Origin: Procambarus clarkii
Lineage: Eukaryota; Arthropoda; Malacostraca; Decapoda; Cambaridae
Assembly (NCBI RefSeq): GCF_040958095.1
Contig: NC_091181.1
Coordinates: 31,478,570 to 31,542,569, forward strand
Direction: 5' to 3'
Length of the DNA: 64,000 nt
Part shown: one piece after another, positions 34,755-48,200 of the stretch
Layout of the letters: each line of letters starts with the position of its first letter
How positions within the stretch are numbered: the stretch's first letter is position 1
Notes under the pieces: generated by a model
Database searches by the model: none
What the model saw: the letters and a program-made list of their open reading frames with translations, nothing else
What the model was told of the DNA's origin: nothing
Program-made: the position numbers and the translations under genes

Positions 34755-35040
34755 CACATCATTCACAAGAGTCCTGTTTGGCCTACCAGAGAACAGAGCC
34801 AGAACTTGGCCCCCCCCTCACAGAGGTGCAAGGAAAGGGAAACAATGAGCATCACCCTCACCAGAAAAACATTAGGAGATTCAGGGAAGCCTTTGCAGAC
34901 AACTGCATGGAAAATGAAGTATCAAAACAGTCAAGGAACTCTGCAAATTTTGTCAAAACAAGTGGTTTACTTGAAACTAGCTCACACCTGTTAGTACCAA
35001 TTGCTGCCCGCTAGGCTGCTCGGAGTCCCCAGCCAGTTCC
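34755..35040 (+). repeat. Dispersed repeat family R, copy 3
   Basis: CCTGTTTGGCCTACCAGAGA, ACAGAGCCAGAACTTGGCCC, TCACCAGAAAAACATTAGGA and CTTGAAACTAGCTCACACC align along their length with 23815-24110. Confidence 0.75.
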
Positions 35041-35061
35041 GCCAGTTCCATGGCCAGTCTT

Positions 35062-35135
35062 AGGTTACCTTTTGCTGGTTTCGGGGCTTAGCATCTCCGC
35101 AGTCTGGTCATCAACCAGGTCCAGCCCCTGAGCTC
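35062..35135 (-). mobile_element. SINE family A / LINE tail fragment
   Basis: GGTTTCGGGGCTTAGCATCT then CCGCAGTCTGGTCATC matches the inverted family A tail. Confidence 0.65.
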
Positions 35136-36814
35136 ACTCAGTAGTGCTCCTCAGGTTGCCAAGTTGCAGCAGGTCCCACTTCCTCTCACTTAATTGCTGG
35201 CCATTCTTCAACCTTTTCCAGAGTTGGTCATTTGCTCATAAATTTGTTTTTTCTTTTAAAATTTGTTTGCTTCACATGCATTTCCTCCCTTTTTCCATGT
35301 GCTAGAATAAATAATAATAAGCTCACTATGAGAGCTATATTTTTCTCTATGAGAAGATTATTTGTTATGTAACAATGATTTGCCAGCCAGCTTGGAACAT
35401 ATTAAAGAACTCTAAATACCATGCCTCATGATCATAAAAGATTTTCATGGTAAACCTACCAGCTATCCAGACAGTAGGAAAAAATAATACTAGCACAGGA
35501 GCTGAAGCTGTTGTCAGGGATGAAACTGAAACTATATAAGAAATACAAGTTAAGGAAAGTGTGAACCCTGAATCAGTACATCCAAATAAAGATGGCATCA
35601 GGCAGGAAAGTGTAACAGACAGCACAGACAGCTTGACCAGTAAATTGCAACAGACCTTGATAGAGACAGACTGGGAAGACCAACATTTGCAAATGTTATG
35701 CAGAGAGCATTTGTAGACAGATATTCTGAAAAGAGAAAGGGATAAGAATGCAGTTACCTTCATCCCAGAATATGCCTAAATCTACTTAGGAAAAGAAAAT
35801 GGCATTTTGGATCAATATGCAGGTACAGTATTTCCATCCAGACGTACAAAACAGTACTGTACTTGTAGAAATAAAATCACTGTATATGACTTATATTGGC
35901 CAGAATTTAATGTGAAAGACTCAGAATGCCACAGAAAGAGTAGCAAACAGGAGAATGGCTTTGGAGAAAAGCCACAAATTTTTTTTAGAGCCAGAAGAAA
36001 GAGGTTTCAAAATATGGAACAAAGGGAATGCATGGTACTGGAACTGGCATAGTAAACCATATGCACATCCGAGTTACAACTACCACTGTATTCTGCTACA
36101 GAGCTGCAACAAGCACAGTTGAAAACAAATCCAATATTTTGCCCCCTATTAATTCGAATAGGGGCAAAAATATAAAACGAATAGTACTTCGTTTTTCTCT
36201 TAAATTGGTTGAGGTATAGTCTTTGACATGATTGGGAAAGTTATTCCACATTGTTAACCGGGACCAAAAAAAAAAAACAAGAGCTGAAGCTCAAGCCCTG
36301 CAAGCACAACTAGGTGAGTAAAGCTCTCAAGATGTACTCTCTGGAGAGATGAGAGCAACTGGTCCTCAGGTCTTAAAGTACATCTCTACACATCCCTTAA
36401 AGTATCTACACAACAGATATTCAAGTTTGCCTTTGGTAGATTTATAGCTAATGGCTATCAGCAATCACTTATTATTTCAGTATATTTGATGGTTTTAAGA
36501 CTTAATTATTGAGATTTTAGTATAGTCTACAGTGCTGTTCATCGCCGTTGAGAGCAGAATCATCTGTTTACTCAAATTCTAATGATAATTATATTTTTTC
36601 AGTCCTACTTTGTGTGAAATTTGTGTGCCATTTAGCATTGTATTCCAATAGGATGCCTCCTATTGAAGGCCCGTCATTTGCTTTCGAGAAGTCTTTAACA
36701 GGTCTCAGTAAATTATAATAAGCATACTATAAATTATCTATAAGGATGTCATGTGGCGCCAAAAAATACTATATACTATAGCTTTATTATATACTGTACT
36801 ATAAAGCTGGACCT
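35136..36814. other. Non-coding stretch with decayed retroelement hints
   Basis: No exon was recognised. TTGAGGTATAGTCTTTGACA then TGATTGGGAAAGTTATTCC near 36205-36250 resembles the LINE C-terminal piece at 39200-39260. A poly-A run lies at 36269-36279. Confidence 0.4.
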
Positions 36815-36960
36815 AGATTCAGGAAGCTCTGTATATTTCTTCGTAAGTGGGTTTGCTACGAAGGTTCCTAAGTGCGCCCAAAGAAGATGCTTAGGTGCGA
36901 TTCAATAATGTATACTTAGAAAGAAAATTGTTGGTTCACCTGCGTGCCGATAGAGGTCAC
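36815..36960. repeat. MITE-like end
   Basis: ACCTAGATTCAGGAAGCTCT then TTCTTCGTAAGTGGGTTTGC looks like the GATTCACGAAGC class of terminal sequence; a related piece ends CCTTCCTGAATCCGGCCCCA at 40240-40262. The element's second end was not fixed. Confidence 0.4.
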
Positions 36961-37239
36961 TACTGTGTTTCGTTTGGCCAATCAGAGAGCAGCAACATTC
37001 TTCATATTAAAGATTTAGCGCTGGCTTATCGGAGCTCTACTGCCTCCTATTTACGTCGAATTTTCTTATAAAATTAGTATATTTCGAAGTAAAACAATGT
37101 TTTTTCAACTTCTACAGCCAGCACCGACATTGTAGTAAACAAATATGTTACATTTGTTGTTTACCTACGTAATTCTAAGAGATACTGTGTAGCTGTCCTT
37201 GTTGCTCGGAAGATGAGCTGACAATTATTGTATATATTT

Positions 37240-37445
37240 ACTGAATTTACCCAAGGGCCACTAACTATCTAGTGACCTCGAAGAGGACAGAAAGCCGGCG
37301 GCTTGTTAAAGGGCCTGCCAATTGTCTTAATGATATTTTTTAGCTGGAATTTGGCATTTACGGCTTCAGCGGGTAGGCGGTTCCATGGGTTTATAGTCCT
37401 CTTGGTGGAAAAAAAACATCTGTTTTCAGTCCTACTTGAGAGAAC
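37240..37445 (-). mobile_element. LINE family 2 3' end
   Basis: On the - strand CTATAAACCCATGGAACCGC encodes the INPWNRL-type motif of LINE C-termini (compare 49600 and 61445), then AGAGGACAGAAAGCCG inverted and CACTAGATAGTTAGTGGCCC at the tail. Confidence 0.75.
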
Positions 37446-37875
37446 ATACTCTCCAACACTATATCTGTGATTGTCCTGTTATCAGTGACTTCATACCAAA
37501 TGGTATGAGGTATTTTGAGCTCTGTAATTACTTCATACACTCAGGAATATTGGAAGATATTCTTGTGCTGCACCCAGATTTTGCCAGTGGAGGCTAATAG
37601 ATCAGCATTAAGTATTTTGTTCTCTCCTAATTCCATGTATGACTGGCCATCCTGTGAGGTGAGGATGTTGGGTGAGCTTGTAGCTGGTTTTTGATCTACA
37701 CTGTGTGGTCCTTTATACAGAATAGGGAAGCAGCACATTGCTGTGTATACCTAAACATGTTTAAAAATACATTGTTTGAGAGGAGTTTTGTAGAAACTGG
37801 TAAGAGTAATTATAATATAATGTTTCCATGATTCAGTGCTTACCTCTTGTGAAAATTGCTTAGAGTTGTTTAGTC

Positions 37876-38242
37876 CAACCCGTTCTCGCAAATTTAATAA
37901 GTCAATATTGACTTATTAAATATGTGCATAGGTGACATAACATAATAGATACCCTTAAAAAGATTCATAGAAAACACCGACCTTACCTAACCTTGTTAGT
38001 ATCTTAAGATAAGCATCTTATTGCTTCGTAATTACAATTATTACTTAACCTATAATAGGTATAGGTTAAGTAATAATTGTAAATACGAAGCAATAAGATG
38101 CTTATCTTAAGATACTAACAAGGTTAGGTAAGGTCGGTGTTTTCTATGAATTTTTTTAAGGGTATCTATTATGTTTAGTATATCACCTATGCACGTAGTT
38201 AATAAGTCAATATTGACTTTACGAATTTGCGAGAACGGGTTG
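37876..38242. mobile_element. 367-bp foldback (MITE-like) element
   Basis: Nearly the whole element is an inverted repeat, starting CAACCCGTTCTCGCAAATT and ending with its complement, with arms of about 180 bases that meet near 38060. A direct repeat TTTAGTC flanks it at 37869-37875 and 38243-38249; the match can be read as 7 to 11 bases depending on where the end is set. No frame inside. Confidence 0.85.
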
Positions 38243-38845
38243 TTTAGTCAGAGTTGATTTGTTTTTTGTATTGAGGCTGGTATTTTCTAAATTGATTCCA
38301 TGTACAGTATGTCTAACCATCCTGTGAGATGGGAGTATTAGATAAATTTATAGCTAGTTTTTTATCTACACTGTGTAATATTCCATATAGACTAGGGTAG
38401 CAGCACATTGCTGTGTATACCTAATCTTCTTAATAAAAAAAATCAGTAATAAAGATTTTAAATTATAGTTTGTATTACAAATACAGTACTGTATTATCCT
38501 TATTAAATCATGTTGACCATGGATCATTAAGATCTCATGTTGATATGTAATACAAGTCATATTTCTTTTGAACTGCTAATCATTCATTGAATTGTGCATT
38601 ATGTCTCAATTTTTCACTTCCTTGGATATACTGTACAGTACAAAAAGATAGGATAAAAATAAACCAGTAATATTTCTTTCATTATATTTTTCATTTAAAT
38701 AACTGCATCAATATTTTTACAGCTGACAGGATTTGTTTTCCCATACAGGTGCATTATTTGTTAAAAAAAATTTGGTTTATTGTTACACACAATGGTGCTA
38801 CATAGCCTTCCCAGCTTGGTGCCTTCTTTTAATACTTCCTGATTA

Positions 38846-38990
38846 AAAAATAAATAATAAATACATTTTATTCAGGAAAAGTACATACAGTTGATTTACA
38901 AACATAATGATGGATTTATAGGCAGAGCTAGTACATACAATACCTAAAGCCACTAATACTCATAGCATTTCGGGCAAGGTGTGGAGGGAA
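38846..38990 (-). mobile_element. SINE/LINE 3' tail fragment
   Basis: TAAATACATTTTATTCAGGA then GCCACTAATACTCATAGCAT and TTCGGGCAAGG is the inverse of the family B type ending (CCCGAAAYGCTAYGMGTAYTAGTGGC). Confidence 0.6.
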
Positions 38991-39119
38991 AAAAAAACAC
39001 AGACTAAAACTTAATAGTAATCGGGATTAGGTATGAATTGTGTTGAAAGAAGGAATAAAAAATACAAAAAGGGGGTTAACATAGTATAAATCAGCAATTG
39101 CACATGTTGGTGAACAGCG

Positions 39120-39400
39120 TTGTTTAAAAAATAGCAAGACATGGGTTGACATTTAGGAGGTAAGTTAGGTTACATGGAGTTAATTTGGCAGTACTTGGTT
39201 TAACTCTAAACTGGTTGAGAGGGGTACAGCCTTTGACATGATTCGGGAGGTCATTCCACATTCTGGGTCCCTTGATTTGTAGAGCACTTCTAGTTTGGTT
39301 ACACACAGCCAAATTGAGTAACAGGAAGAGGTCTTGGACACAAATTTGTTCCATGCTAAATGTAGAGGAATCAGCCGAGTATTCCTCAAATAAAACAAGT
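39120..39400 (-). pseudogene. LINE reverse transcriptase C-terminal fragment
   Basis: On the - strand the frame reads CNQTRSALQIKGPRMWNDLP and NHVKGCTPLNQFRVK, as in the tail of CR1/L2-type LINE proteins (GPRxWNxLP...LxxFR). It is out of frame upstream and lacks the RT core. Confidence 0.65.
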
Positions 39401-40009
39401 TGCCTCAGCTTATAAGGTAAATAAAATAAGCATTTCTCAAATAAGTAGCTGCCTCACCTCACTGCCTTACTGCTACATAGCCTTCCCAGCATGGTGCCTT
39501 CTTTTGATAATTACTTGTTCCACACCCAAATTGTATAACAGGAAGAGGTCTTGGACCCCTACTTCCCTCTCTTTTTTAATAATCTATATAGTCATAATTA
39601 TAGCTTTAAGTATTCAATGAATAAAGTTTTTGACATTTTTACCCTTTTCCTTACCTATCATCATTTGTGCAGCATATTTTTATTTTATGTCTCACCCAGA
39701 TTTAATTTCAAAATAAAACCAAACTAAATAAATTAGAAATGGGTATGTATAGCTAAGGTACACCCTTACTACTAGGTGAACAGGCGCATTTGGTGATAGT
39801 AAATGATCCCATCAGGCAGGGCTCATCACCTTCTCTCATATTTCATGTTCACCAGTGTTTATTTACTTAATAACTACTGGTATAATATCTTGCTATTATA
39901 AAACTAATTCTACTATCAAGCACATATTTACTTCAAGTTTCAAGCAGAGAATGCATATATAACTAACACGAAGGATTCCTCTTCACTAGATTCACCAGCT
40001 ATAATATTT

Positions 40010-40265
40010 TGGTCATGTTCCAATATCATAAATCGATCCCAGTGTTATGTAGTAGAGAAAAAATTACTTATATCCAGTTTACGTAAAGCTACGAGTGGTC
40101 GAAACCACACTTAAATCCAGGAATGAACTTACGAAGGTTTTTCCACTTAGGGTAGTTAATTAATTGAATACGGACGTAGCCGCCACGAAGGCGCTAAGAC
40201 GGAAAACGCTCTTAGCTAAGAGGAAAAACCTTCTTAAGTACCTTCCTGAATCCGGCCCCAGGTCA
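40010..40265. repeat. MITE-like repeat
   Basis: AAATCCAGGAATGAACTTAC and GAAGGTTTTTCCACTTAGG partly mirror AGAGGAAAAACCTTCTTAAG and TACCTTCCTGAATCCGG. Terminal ends are uncertain. Confidence 0.4.
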
Positions 40266-42070
40266 TTTAACTTTTTGCACATCCTAGTCCATGGGTTAAG
40301 GTGCACATCTGTGGTTATCCACAACATTGGTTCGATCGTGCTGTCCTGCTCTAAAGATTATATCATTGATTTATCACATTGTGTACAATATCTTTATACA
40401 TTTAATATTTTTTATGTTCGACATACAATACTGTGGTGTAAATACTTTCTAATGAAAGGATTCTAAATGGGAAATTGTAAACAACGCCACACCTTAGGGA
40501 TGGCATGTGACTGAAAGCTTTATTGTACAGATTTTAATGGACAACAAGATCCACAGCATTCACCCTTTATTTGTGCATAATTTGTTATGCTTTATTTGAC
40601 ATACATTTGTGCATAATTTGATGCAGAAATCCCATGGAAAAAGCACTGTTTGAATTTTTTAGTAATATTAATTTAAAATTATCAGTCTTGGAGGAATTCT
40701 GCATTATCTAGATGCCAAATTCATTGTACAGGTCACTGGCTAGATTAAAATCCCTATCTTGGACCAGGTTCCCATGTAGTACAAAATCCACTGAATTTAT
40801 TTTCAATATAGTATTGTATAGTGAATATTCTTTGCTTGAGCCAGTGAGCCCAACCACCTTACTGATACATCTCAGCGTAATACTGTAATGGGAAGGAGAG
40901 ATACTGTATACAGTATAGTAACGGGAGGAACACGCAGTCAACAAGGTAGTACCGATAAAATCCTGATATACCATACAATTCAACATGACAAATGCACTAT
41001 TGAAAGGAGAAGATAATTATATATTATGGTAAAAGGTTTACTATGAAATACAAAAGTACATATTTAACAATAATACATATGGCCTGCATTAATATATATT
41101 TTATACACAAAGTATAGTACTGTATAAACTGTTATACATACTGTACTTACAACCTGTAACTATATTTTAGAAATTCTAAATTCTGATACAGTCAAAATAA
41201 GAAATTAAGGAATGATATGTTTCCTTTGTAACCATAAAACAACAACTTTGCATAACTAAGCAAAATGGAAGAGGAGGCAGTCCTAAAAGAGGAATTAACA
41301 ATTTACTGTAGAATCTGTCTTTATCCCCATGAACGCCCCTCTGATGGAGTAACCACAACTGAAACCTATTCAGGTAGCCCTATCTTAACATGCTCTTCTG
41401 ATTTGTCCTCTTTCCTTTATGTCTAAGAATTATTAGCCAGCAGTAACTGGTTGGAGTTAATGTAATTTCATGATCAAAAAGATATTATGCAGTTGATGTC
41501 ACCTCGAAGAAAACTATAAAATCAGTGCTAGTGACTGATAACTTTGCCTGTCATCCGATCAGGTGACAGCCTGGCTCAACTGAATGGACAGTACTGTACT
41601 GTACCTGTACTCCAAAAGTCTCCCTTCCCCCATACTGACTGCCTACCATTCCACTCCCAATTCCCTTTCACTCTTCTATTTCTAACGTGGTGATCAAGTC
41701 TTCCTTTTATGTCTAATATGGAGGCTATCTACTGTACTAATGTGGTTGTCACTCGAGGATCAACTCGTATGGTACTTCATATTCCAGGATATTTCAAGCT
41801 TTGACCTTCATGCTATTGCCTTTTACACTGGCATGAATGACATGATAATGTTATGGGACAATACAAATTTGTCCATTTGTTAAAGAAAAAAAAAGACAAG
41901 CTGCTTACAAGAAACTTTTGGATGGGAAGTATAACACAAGAATTATATAGTGCAGGCTACACAAATTAAAAGATTAACAAACCAAGCCATTTTGTAACTC
42001 ATGCACATCATCAAATGTTGGCACTGTTCCATATTGCACATCATAATACAAACCTGGCACCATTAGCTAG
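40266..42070. other. Non-coding stretch, nothing recognised
   Basis: AT-rich DNA between the 40-kb repeat and the WDR83OS polyadenylation signal. No exon was recognised on either strand. Confidence 0.45.
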
Positions 42071-42076
42071 TTTATT
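42071..42076 (-). terminator. Polyadenylation signal of WDR83OS
   Basis: AATAAA on the - strand, 107 bases beyond the stop codon, giving a short 3' untranslated region. Confidence 0.7.
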
Positions 42077-42182
42077 AAAACTAAAATTGTCACTGTCATT
42101 CAGCAGTACAATTTTAATACAAGTATGGTGAGGCAATTATACATTTCCATTCAACCAAAAACAATCGATAATATAGAACTGT

Positions 42183-42258
42183 TTATATATTGGACCATGG
42201 AGGTGTCATTGGCTGTGGGTTTTGAAGGTAGGACATCACAACTGCAGAAATGGACAAC
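42183..42258 (-). CDS. WDR83OS: WDR83OS last coding exon
   Basis: The acceptor is AACATTTCAG. It encodes [20 protein letters not shown] and WSNI, then TAA at 42185-42183. Confidence 0.97.
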
Positions 42259-45200
42259 CTGAAATGTTAATATAATTAGTAAATTATTTGTGACAAGCAA
42301 ATAAAAGTATATTTGTTTAATTATGATAATTTACTTTGAAAATCAGAACTATTAGCCAGTAACAATGGGTTGGATTAATGTAATTTAAATTACATTCAAT
42401 AACAAAAGACAATTATGCAAGTGTTGTCACCCTTAGGAAAATCATGAAGTCAATGCTATAGTGACTGACAAGTAAGCTCAGAAAACTACTGACAGGGCTC
42501 TCCCAAAAATAACAAATCAGAGCAAGAGAGATTGTTGAAACACAGGGAATACAGAGGACATACTCAGCACACAAACACAATAAAGTACATAAATTATTGG
42601 GACCATTTGAAGCTCCCAAAATGTACTCTGGAAAGGAGACAAGAGAGGTATCATGTACTGTATACATGGACTGAACTCCAGGTCCAAAATTTGCACAGTA
42701 TTATAACATAGTGGAGCGAACAATATGGTAGGAAATGCAGAATAGCGCAAGTGAAGAAAAAATGTGCCACAGAAACAGTCATAGAACACTGTATGAATAT
42801 CCAGGTCCAAAATTTGCACAATATTATAACAGATGCTATACCGATGATGATACTTTTCAAAATGCTTGTGCTCTCTAGAGTGGAGTACTGCTGCACAATG
42901 ACAGCCCCTTTCAAAGCTGGAGAAATTGCTGACCTGGAGAGTGTGCAGAGATCCTTTACTGCTAGAATCCACTCAGTAAAACATCTAAACTATTGGGACC
43001 GACTAAAGAGCCTAAATCTGTACTCCCTTGAGCGCAGGCGGGAGAGATACATAATAATTTACACGTGGAAAATATTAGAGGGGCTGGTCCCAAACCTGCA
43101 CACAGAAATAACATCACATGAGACCAGAAGACATGGAAGGATGTGCAGAATACCCCCGTTGAAAAGCAGAGGTGCAACAAGTACTCCGAGAGAGAACTAT
43201 CAACATCAGAGGCCCGAGACTGTTCAACACGCTTCCGCTACACATAAGGGGCATAACTGGCCGACCCCTCACCGTGTTCAAGAGAGAACTGGATAAGCAC
43301 CTCCAAAGGATACCTGATCAACCAGGCTGTGACTCATACGTCAGGCTGCGAGCAGCCGCGTCCAACAGCCTGGTTGATCAGTTCAGCAACCAAGAGGCCT
43401 GGTCGACGACCGGGCCGCGGGGACGCTAAGCCCCGGAAGCACCTCAAGGTAACCTCAAGGTAAGGTAAGGTAGTGGAGCGAACAATATGGTAGGAAATGC
43501 AGAATAGCGCAAGTGAAGAATAAAGGTGCCACAGGAACAATCATAGAACACTGTATGAATATCAAAGGACCACGGCTCCTTAATATCCTCACAGCAAATA
43601 AAATAAGTATGGCTGGAACAAAAGTATTTCTTCAAAAAAAAATTAGAGTTTCCTGCAAGAAGTGCTGGACTAACTAGATTGTAAGTGGGAATATGGCCCT
43701 GCAGGCCACTCCAAGCAACAGTCTACTGGACCAAGATCTTGCACGTCATGCCTGGCCCAGGCCAGGCTTGGAGAAAAGAAATCCCAGAACCCCCTTATCC
43801 AGGTACAAATCCAGATCCAGGTAATGAAATGCCCTTTTCAGGCATGTAGTCAATCGCTCACCTCCCAGTCCTGTTCTCTTCCTTATAGAATATTTGGGGG
43901 TTCCATTTGGCTCAACGAGCGGGGATGGCAGGCTAGCTGGGACTTTAGGTGACCTGACCCACCATATGATGGTGGTCAGGCACATCATGGTTCAACCTGT
44001 CCTCTTGAAAATAACGTCGCTTTTCGTTCGAATGCATGCTATATCCAAAAATGAACGTAATTTGAAATGAAATTGGCTCACGAAAGTGACATACTGTCGC
44101 GTTTTCTCTAAGTCCTCTGGCTTACTTGGAAAGGTTAGGAGAGGAAACTTTCATTTAACGTTGTTCATAGCTTTTGAAACTTGAGGACAATTTCCTGCCC
44201 TCCTAACCTACGAGAGGACCCTCAACTTACTGTTTTGAAACAAAATCCAAAATTTATTTTAATTTTTTTATTTTTAAATTATGTCCATTTTTGGCCATAT
44301 GGGCAAACGACCAAATTCAGACGTAATTTGTAAGAGGACAGGTTGCACAGTTAGGGTATTTACCCCGTCGCAATGTTTATTTGCCTTAGTACACCAGGTT
44401 TTGGCCTTGTGTAAAGTAAAGTATATGTTAAAATGTGACATGCTATGAGGACAGGTTGTACCTTTATGGGTTTAGTAATATACAAATTTCAGAAGAAAAC
44501 AAGATAAACCTTACATGAAGCTGCTGAGCATTTGTTTCGTATCGTCATTGACTCTCGAGTTGGCAAAGCTGATGCAGGAGCAGTATAGCGCAACCCAAGC
44601 ACACCACTTCAACTGCAAGTAAGAAATAATGAGTTCACTATAGAGTATCATTTATAACAACAATGTCTAAAATTTCTATAATCATAGTTTTAATAATACA
44701 GTATTTGGAGGATTAAAATTCATAAAGTGAGTAGAAATCACATTCCTCAATATAAGTATTATAAGATTAAAACCCTAAATAAGAAAATGATCCAAGATAA
44801 AGTCTGATATTATTTACTTAAAACATGTACTGTACTATATATGTGAAAATTAAGCATTGAATACTGTATAATTAAACATCTTTTTCTGGTAGGCCCTTGA
44901 TTTACCCATCTTCCACCAGATGACAGCCTTGAGGTTACCTGAGGTTTCAATCAACTTGCCTAAAAGGTCAACACTTCAAAAACAAAGGGTGAACAGGAGC
45001 ACTGTCCAGAGCGAACGATGCACTAGAACCCCTACCCCAGCCAGGAACCAGGAGATATGGATCTACACATGGCCCAAAGCTGGATCCGAAGAACTCAACT
45101 GAAGCAGACCGAGGCTAAAATACTGCACTGCCAGCTATCAAAGATTGATCTACCTTCCCTTCCCGCCCAACCACTTGGGCTAGACAGTAGAGCGAAGGCC

Positions 45201-48200
45201 CATTTTTTTGCAAGCCGGTTTTCAATCCCCGACTGTCCAAGTGGTTGGGCACAATTTCGTCCCCATGTCCCATCAAAAATCCTTATATTGATCCCTTCCA
45301 AATGCTATATAGTTATAATGATTTAGTGATTTCTCCTAATAATTCCCTTCCCTTCCCTTTCCCTCCAGAAAGTAGAAAGGGTGTAAAGAGAGAGGCAAAC
45401 CGCAAGGAATACAACTAAGAAGATTCCTGATGATCTAGAACTGCACGCTGGAAAGCACGACAGGCCGCATATAGTGTAAATATGCAACCACATCCCACAG
45501 CAGCAGCTCAAACAACTAGAGCAATGCTATCAAGGCAATCTTTGAAGACAACACAAATGGTGAAACCAGCTGGGAAGAACCCTGCTCTAAACATAATTAC
45601 ACCTGATCAACCAGGCTGTGACTCATACGTCAGGCTGCGAGCAGCCGCATCCAACAGCCTGGTTGATCAGTCCGGCAACCAGGAGGCCTGGTCGACGACC
45701 GGGCCGCGGGGACGCTAAGCCCCGGAAGCACCTCAAGGTAACACTGAGAAGAGCTCCAGAGTTGCACAAAAATGGAGACCCTATGCCAAATGGATCTAAA
45801 ATTTGTGGTCCAACATGATCTATTACAGTATGTACTTATCATTTTGACAATGGCATATGATAGAGCAATCATTGGCAAACAATTCCATTTAAAAATCATA
45901 ATTACAGTATATGACAATTATTGGTGGTCCCAACATAACATAATGACCAGGATTTACACAAACTCAACCATTCTTGACATAAATCCCAGTAAATTGAGGG
46001 TACCGGTAGTATAGTCGAGTTCGTTCTTGACTCGCAATCTAGAATTCTGGGTTCAAATCTCAGGCAAGATAGAAATGGCGGGTGTGTATCCTATCACCTA
46101 ATGTACCTGTTCACCTAGCAGGAAATAGGTACCCAAAAGTCAGCTTATTGTGGGGTTGCATACTGGGGAGGGTCAGTAATTAGACCCTAGGGATAGGGGG
46201 GAAGAACCTGGATACAAACCTAACATGTACTGTATGTATAACCTGGCTGCCAGTCCTCCAACACAATGAATTATTATTATTAATAAATTATTCGCAAAAA
46301 ATTCTTTTATGATGCGTCTTGATTATGGCATATGATACTGATCACGGATAATTTGGTATTAAAATTATAGATGTACACACACACAACTTTATTGAAACCA
46401 AACATTCAAAAGGAGAGAACTTTTTCACCAAGCTTGAGAGAGGAAATGAGGAAGGGATAGTCTCACACCCTCCCTCCCTCTTCCCCCATGCCCAGCATTC
46501 AGCCGACTGCTGTTGCTTTGTCACACTTTTGGCTCACTTCACACTCATGCCATAAATTTTTCAGTAAAGTGAAAATGTATTTTGACTTAATTACAATCTT
46601 CGGCACAATAATTACCGAATAATGGACATCCATGTTAGTCACAAGGGTTGAGTTGACGGTTCTCCAACCTCCTATCAATTAAAAAACTAGAAAGATCAGA
46701 CCTATGTGACAGGTATTGAAGTATTATTAGTGTGACTCCAACTGTACACACAGAAGATGATGCAAGGCACCAACATGGCACACGAGTCAGAATCAGACAT
46801 AACACACACTAAAATACCCAGCAACAGGCCTGGCCACGTGGACCGAGTCCCAAGCAGTACTGATGTAATGGCAACTCAAAAGGAGAAGCCCTGACTAGGA
46901 CAACACCCAGAATCTTGAAAAATATTACTGTTGGGAATGGGTAATACAAACTAGCTACAAGGCAGAGAGTTGAGAAACTAAATCTTTTTTCATCTCATCT
47001 CATCATCATTTTTCTCATCTTTTTTTTTCATTCCATGTAATCTGTTATCATTTTTTTGTCTATAAATTTTGCAAGTATTTACCTCCTTAAAATTTCCTTA
47101 GATTAAGGACCTGCCCGAAACGCTGCGCGTGCTAGTGGCTTTACAAGACTGTAATTACCATATTTGTATCCTCACATTCCTTATGTACATTCTTGTATAT
47201 GCATAAATAAATAAATAAATAAATAAATAAATCAGAATGAATGAACAGCTAAGGGCACACAAGATGGGTGCCTTAAACTGACAAGTGAAGCATGAATATA
47301 AACAATACAAAAAGCATGGCTCCCACAGAAAATGTTCCCATGAATGCCAACATCACTTACATACAATATACAGTAGTTCATAAAATATGAGTTGAAAACA
47401 AAAAAAACTGAGCAAGCTAGTGCCAGGATGAATAGGGATGATAGTGGTAGACAATAGGGATGATACTGTGGGCTTCAGAACAGACCCTATAATGCCAGAA
47501 ACCCAAAACTTACTCTCATCATTAGACCACACATGCTGAAGATCATGCCTAGTACATTCATGTAGTCAGTAGTTGGATCTTCACCAGGGGCCCCTGGAGT
47601 CCCTTGTGCTGATGGTTTGTACCTGTCAATGGTCAAATTACATTATATTGCAGTTGGTATGTATAAAAATGTAATATTAATGTATTATTATTATTACTGT
47701 ATCAGTAAGGTGTTATTGATCAAATAAGTAACATTAAAGCATGAGTGAGAAGGCAAATAAAATGAATTCAATAAACACAGGTTTTATAATTCTCTTTGCA
47801 AGAAGTGATTAGTTATGGAAAATCAGGAGGGAAGATGAGAGAACATATTACAAATACAAACAACAATGAAGTTCAATAATTACTGTACACAAACCCTCAC
47901 AAAAGTAACATTATTTGAAAAAAAAATACAGCACTGAATGTAATGAAACACCATTTTCTGGGTGAGCCCAGAGGCTCCCTGGAGCCTACAAGGCTCTCCA
48001 CAGAAAAGATTTTGAAAAGTTTTTTACTTGTATCGTACTTAAGTATGATTTCCCATTGGGACAAAGCCAGTTAGGTTTATCAAGGTCCCCTCTAGGCCAA
48101 CTACTAGTCTTTCCCAAGATGCAATCAACAATAGTTGCTCAACTCCTAGGTACTTATTTACCGCTAGGTGAACACAGGCATCGGGCAAAAGCAAACGTAC

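Noticed and set aside
35365-35763. 132-codon - strand frame
   Set aside because: Hydrophobic, Ser/Leu-rich sequence with no family resemblance; the opposite strand looks like decayed repeat. No splice or start support.
40164-40466. 100-codon + strand frame starting NTDVAATKALRRK
   Set aside because: The start lies in a MITE-like repeat and the rest is AT-rich low-information sequence.
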